This document shows, one piece after another, positions 62,810 through 64,000 of a stretch of 64,000 nt of DNA. The stretch comes from Natronoglycomyces albus (GTDB taxonomy: Bacteria; Actinomycetota; Actinomycetes; Mycobacteriales; Micromonosporaceae). The stretch's first letter is position 1; each line of letters opens with the position of its first letter. Position numbers and translations under genes: made by a program. Location of the stretch: contig NZ_CP070496.1 in NCBI RefSeq assembly GCF_016925535.1, positions 3,820,257-3,884,256 on the forward strand, read 5' to 3'. Under the pieces are notes generated by a model that worked only from the letters and a program-made list of their open reading frames with translations, did no database searches and was not told where the DNA came from.

Positions 62810-63110
62810 GTCTAGGCTCCAAGTCGTCGTTGGTCTTGGCCCTAAGTCGGCGCGATGCTGCCGGGAGGGGGTATGAATGCCCGGCAGTGTGCACTCTTCG
62901 ACCAGCGTCGGGCTGGCCGGTGGGAAACTCCGCCACCTGCGAGGTGTCGAGTTACCGGGCCGTTCGCGCAGGCTCAGGGGTCGGCGAGCCGTGCTGGGTA
63001 TGTGCCTGGGTTGGCTGGTGGGGCCACCTACGGGGTAGGTCGCCTCCGTCGCCTGGCAGGCCACCCGATGCGGGCTCGTTAGTGACTGCCCTCACTGTAA
63101 CACTGGCGCC
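62810..63110. other. Intergenic region between lipoprotein B and dnaB
   Basis: About 300 bases. It should hold the promoter of lipoprotein B and the end of the dnaB transcript. Only a small AGTGA/TCACT stem near 63083-63098 is visible. Confidence 0.45.
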
Positions 63111-64000
63111 TCATACCGCCATATCGACGAACCGCGATAGATGTAGCTGCGCTGCCACGGTAATGGTGTCCGTAGCGCCGTTACGGTGTTTGGCGACGAT
63201 GAAGTCCGCCTCGCCCGCACGCGGGGATTCCTTGTCGTAGTAGTCGTCGCGGTGCAGCAGTAGCACCACGTCGGCGTCCTGCTCAATCGACCCGGATTCA
63301 CGCAGGTCCGAAAGCTGCGGACGCTTGTCCGTTCGCTGCTCGGGACCACGGTTGAGCTGGGCAACGGCGATGACCGGGCATTCGATTTCCTTGGCGAGGA
63401 GCTTGAGCCCACGCGAAATCTCGGAGACTTCCTGTTGCCGGGACTCCACCCGCTTGGGCGAGGTCATCAGCTGGAGGTAGTCGACGACCATGAGCTTGAG
63501 GTTGTGTCGTTGTTTGAGGCGGCGCGCCTTGGCGCGGATCTCCATGAGCGTCATCGCGGCGGTGTCGTCGACGAACAGGGGTGCCTCGGAGATCTCGCCC
63601 ATGCGGCGGGCCAGTCGGGTCCAGTCGTCGTCGGAGAGTTCCCCGGAGCGAAGGACGTGCATCGGTACCCGTGTCTCGGCGCTGAGAAGCCGCATGACGA
63701 TTTCCAGTTTGCTCATTTCGAGGCTGAACAGTGCCGATGCTTGTTGATGGTGCAGGGAGGCATGGCGCATGAAGTCCATGGCCACGGTCGACTTGCCCAG
63801 GCCCGGACGCCCGGCGACGATAATGAGCTGCCCGGCCTGGAGCCCGTTGAGTAGCCGGTCCATGTCGGCGAACCCGGTGGGCACGCCCGTGAGCATCCCG
63901 GCGTTGGCGCCAATGGTCTCGATTTCGTCCAGCGTGGGTTGTAGCAGCTCGGAGAGCACGGTGAAGTCTTCGGAGACACGCTTCTCGGTGACGTCGTAGA
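63111..64000 (-). CDS. dnaB: Replicative DNA helicase, C-terminal part (runs off the window)
   Basis: The C-terminal RecA-like domain of DnaB, the hexameric 5'-3' helicase that opens the replication fork. The frame continues past base 64000, so the N-terminal domain and the start are missing. Visible blocks are VPTGFADMDRLLNGLQAGQLIIVAGRPGLGKST (Walker A), FSLEMSKLEIVMRLLSAE, LMVVDYLQLMTSPKRVESRQQEVSEISRGLKLLAKEI (Walker B and motif H3) and LSDLRESGSIEQDADVVLLLHRDDYY, ending FVDMAV. No intein is seen in this part. Confidence 0.96.
   Translation of the reverse strand, partial: YDVTEKRVSEDFTVLSELLQPTLDEIETIGANAGMLTGVPTGFADMDRLLNGLQAGQLIIVAGRPGLGKSTVAMDFMRHASLHHQQASALFSLEMSKLEIVMRLLSAETRVPMHVLRSGELSDDDWTRLARRMGEISEAPLFVDDTAAMTLMEIRAKARRLKQRHNLKLMVVDYLQLMTSPKRVESRQQEVSEISRGLKLLAKEIECPVIAVAQLNRGPEQRTDKRPQLSDLRESGSIEQDADVVLLLHRDDYYDKESPRAGEADFIVAKHRNGATDTITVAAQLHLSRFVDMAV

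Overview
The window reads as chromosomal DNA of a GC-rich actinobacterium. The evidence is the codon use, the many GTG starts and ATGA/GTGA gene overlaps, and families typical of Actinobacteria: DUF3151, DUF3073, DUF5926, a bacterial SCP orthologue beside purF, WXG-type secretion proteins, an EspI-like ATPase and XPB helicase. The Mrp antiporter set and the acidic secreted proteins would suit a salt- or alkali-tolerant member such as a Glycomycetales or Micromonosporales relative, but the genus cannot be fixed from sequence reading alone.

Layout. 0-7 kb: an accessory block on the + strand that looks like type VII (ESX/WXG) secretion substrates: an alpha-helical WXG-containing protein, small acidic proteins, a tandem pair of duplicated lipoproteins, and a long protein with a Gly/Ala-rich tail. 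7-9 kb: a secreted GH19 chitinase and a Doc toxin/ribbon-helix-helix antitoxin pair with a phased operator array. 9-14 kb: purA, a degenerate diacylglycerol-kinase-like protein, an EspI-like ATPase with a long proline-rich head, and DUF3151. 14-20.5 kb: a six-gene Mrp Na+/H+ antiporter operon with mrpA and mrpB fused. 21-28 kb: DUF3073, purM, purF, a membrane protein with a Tyr/Gly/Pro-rich cytoplasmic tail, and the SCP-like protein. 28-33.5 kb: a beta-lactamase-fold protein, a 1.2-kb gene-free stretch with long inverted repeats, a secreted protein with a C-terminal anchor, and a large polytopic membrane protein. 33.7-37.5 kb: class I fumarase and the rpsF-ssb-rpsR-rplI operon with a candidate S6:S18 leader. 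37.8-44.5 kb: two divergent membrane proteins, an MFS transporter and a FecCD-type metal/siderophore ABC importer behind a near-canonical Fur-type box. 44.8-53.2 kb: XPB helicase, purL-purQ-purS, purB and divergent purD. 53.5-64 kb: arginine deiminase, a multicopper oxidase, a GDPD phosphodiesterase, an RsbW-like kinase, DUF5926, a GT-C-like membrane protein, two paralogous lipoproteins and the 3' part of dnaB.

The window holds most of de novo purine synthesis (purF, D, L/Q/S, M, B and A), interrupted by ribosomal, transport and envelope genes. The least expected feature is a family of roughly 80-105 bp intergenic repeats with shared terminal inverted repeats, a MITE-like element, present in six copies plus one solo end, always between genes. 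No tRNA, rRNA, CRISPR array, transposase or prophage gene was recognised.
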